A stretch of 6,971 nt of DNA, from NCBI GenBank assembly GCA_002352125.1, contig DEHU01000304.1, positions 1-6,971 on the forward strand. Reading direction: 5' to 3'. The first letter of the stretch is position 1; each line of letters opens with the position of its first letter. A model generated the notes under the pieces. It did not search any database, was not told the origin of the DNA, and worked only from the letters and a program-made list of their open reading frames with translations. Origin of the DNA: Competibacteraceae bacterium UBA2792 (lineage in GTDB: Bacteria; Pseudomonadota; Gammaproteobacteria; Competibacterales; Competibacteraceae). A program made the translations under genes and the position numbers. Below, in pieces: positions 5,614 through 6,971 of the stretch.

Positions 5614-6971
5614 AACATCTCTTTTCTGACGGTGCCATCCATGTCCCGCACCAAACAATCCACGATCTCCCCAGTACTTTCTTCCATCAATTCCACATAC
5701 AACGGCATTTGACCTAAAGCGTGCGTGGCACAGGAAAGACAGGGATCGTAGGCCCGCACCGCCACCTCGATCTGGTTGAGCAGCGGTTCGGTCAACTCCT
5801 TGCCGTCCAAATAACGCTCCGCTACCTGACGGATGGATTCGTTCATCGCCTGATTGTTGTTGGTGGTCGAGACGATCAGATTCGCTTTCTCGATCAATCC
5901 GTCCTCGTTCGTGCGGTAATGGTGAAACAGCGTACCGCGCGGCGCTTCGATGACGCCGATCCCTTCCCGCGCCATGTCGCCGCGCGTCGCCAACTCGTCG
6001 CCGAAGATATCGCGATCGAGCAATAGCTCCTTGATCGCCTCGATAGCGTGCAGCAACTCGATCATTCGCGCCCAGTGGTAAGCCAAAGTCACATGAATCG
6101 GTTCGCCACCGCCCAACGCCATAAACTCTTTTCGCCCCTCCTCGGCTAGCGGGGTCGCAATCGAATCGCAGTTGTTGATGCGAGCCAACGGTCCCACGCG
6201 ATACCAGCCTTTATCTGGCCCCAGCGAATTGATGAACGGGAACTTCATGTAGCTCCACGGCTTCACCTGCTCGCGAAGCACTTGGGCGTAGCGCCGGTAA
6301 TCGAGATGATCGAACAGAATTTCGCCGTGCTCGTTTTTGGCCCTCAATCCGCCGTGATAGAGATCGAGCGCCCCATCGGCGCGGATCAAGCTGAGATAAT
6401 TGGAACGGATGGTAGCGAAATAGGTGAAATAGCCAGGATTCAGCTCGTAGGCTTTTCTGATCAACTTGAGAATGTTGCAACCCCACTGAACCATCAGATC
6501 GAGATCGGCCAGCAAATAATTGCGCTCCGGCAAGGTCAACGCCTTGTTGACCCCGCCTGGAATTGCGCCGGTGCCATGCACGCGTTTGCCGGCGGTAACC
6601 CGGATAATCTCCTGGCCAAACTTGCGTAACCGCACGCCCTGCCGGGCGATATCGGGGAAATCGGCCATCACGCCGCCGATGTTGCGATGCGCGGTGGCAT
6701 CGTCGAAATCGAACAAGAAATCTGGCGACGCCAAATGGAAAAAATGCACGGCATGCGACTGCAGGGTCTGGCCGTAGTGCATCAGCCGGCGGATCTTCTC
6801 GGCGGTCGGCGGAATTTCCTGGGCGCCGACCAATTGATCCACGGCCTTTGCTGCGGCCAAATGGTGGCTGACAGGGCAGATGCCGCACAACCGCTGCACC
6901 AGCACCGGCACCTCCCAGTAGGGCCGACCCTGGACGAATTTCTCGAAACCGCGAAATTCGACGATGTGCAA
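5589..6971 (-). CDS. hoxH: NAD-reducing [NiFe] hydrogenase large subunit HoxH (partial, N-terminus beyond right edge)
   Basis: Catalytic subunit carrying the NiFe(CN)2CO site of a cytoplasmic bidirectional hydrogenase that couples H2 oxidation to NAD+ reduction with HoxF, HoxU and HoxY. 460 codons are present; about 25-35 N-terminal residues are off the edge, and the apparent TTG at 6971 is not the true start because family-like sequence already begins there. The proximal nickel-binding motif is RLCGICPVSH (27-36, Cys29 and Cys32) and the distal one DPCLSCATH (409-417, Cys411 and Cys414). Segments such as HGTGAIPGGVNKAL, LYHGGLRAKNEHGEILFDHLDY, KPWSYMKFPF, GWYRVGPLARINNCD, EAPRGTLFHHYR and VSTTNNNQAMN are typical of group 3d HoxH rather than membrane-bound uptake enzymes. 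Processing is expected after His417, leaving a 43-residue removable tail whose end comes from a repeat. Followed after one base by hoxW. Confidence 0.95.
   Translation of the reverse strand: MHIVEFRGFEKFVQGRPYWEVPVLVQRLCGICPVSHHLAAAKAVDQLVGAQEIPPTAEKIRRLMHYGQTLQSHAVHFFHLASPDFLFDFDDATAHRNIGGVMADFPDIARQGVRLRKFGQEIIRVTAGKRVHGTGAIPGGVNKALTLPERNYLLADLDLMVQWGCNILKLIRKAYELNPGYFTYFATIRSNYLSLIRADGALDLYHGGLRAKNEHGEILFDHLDYRRYAQVLREQVKPWSYMKFPFINSLGPDKGWYRVGPLARINNCDSIATPLAEEGRKEFMALGGGEPIHVTLAYHWARMIELLHAIEAIKELLLDRDIFGDELATRGDMAREGIGVIEAPRGTLFHHYRTNEDGLIEKANLIVSTTNNNQAMNESIRQVAERYLDGKELTEPLLNQIEVAVRAYDPCLSCATHALGQMPLYVELMEESTGEIVDCLVRDMDGTVRKEMFSLPVGEG

Noticed and set aside
5588..5638. The longer hoxW start at ATG 5638
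   Set aside because: The 17 extra residues are mostly repeat translation and overlap the hoxH reading frame; the GTG at 5587 has better spacing and a good Shine-Dalgarno.

Overview
The window reads as ordinary chromosomal DNA of a moderately GC-rich proteobacterium, most likely a gammaproteobacterium. The reasons are a gspC-gspD type II secretion pair, a group 3d-type NAD-reducing [NiFe] hydrogenase, and one copy of a GGGAGAGGGTTAGGGTGAG-type intergenic repeat of the kind common in Gammaproteobacteria. This gene mix also fits a methanotroph or related lineage, but nothing in the window proves that. No tRNA, rRNA, CRISPR array, insertion sequence or phage gene was found.

Left part (1-2795, minus strand): gspC followed directly by gspD. 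They overlap by an ATGA and gspD runs off the left edge. GspC is the inner-membrane linker and GspD the outer-membrane secretin of the type II secretion system; the rest of the operon probably continues to the left. GspC carries an exact 18-bp tandem triplication coding for MPEPGV.

Middle part: a gene-poor stretch (2796-3415) with candidate gspC promoters and a strong 11-bp hairpin that fits the terminator of the next gene. That gene is a minus-strand hotdog-fold thioesterase (3416-3961). It is divided by about 250 bp from the divergent plus-strand thiD (4211-5017), the thiamine-pathway HMP/HMP-P kinase, which has a clear AGGAG ribosome binding site.

Right part (5087-6971, minus strand): hoxH, the large subunit of a cytoplasmic NAD-reducing hydrogenase, cut by the right edge, followed one base later by hoxW, its C-terminal processing protease. 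HoxW should remove the C-terminal peptide of HoxH after the DPCLSCATH motif. The gene junction lies inside the intergenic repeat, which supplies the last seven codons and stop of hoxH and apparently the ribosome binding site and GTG start of hoxW. This is the most distinctive structure in the window. I see no evidence for a wholly new system here.
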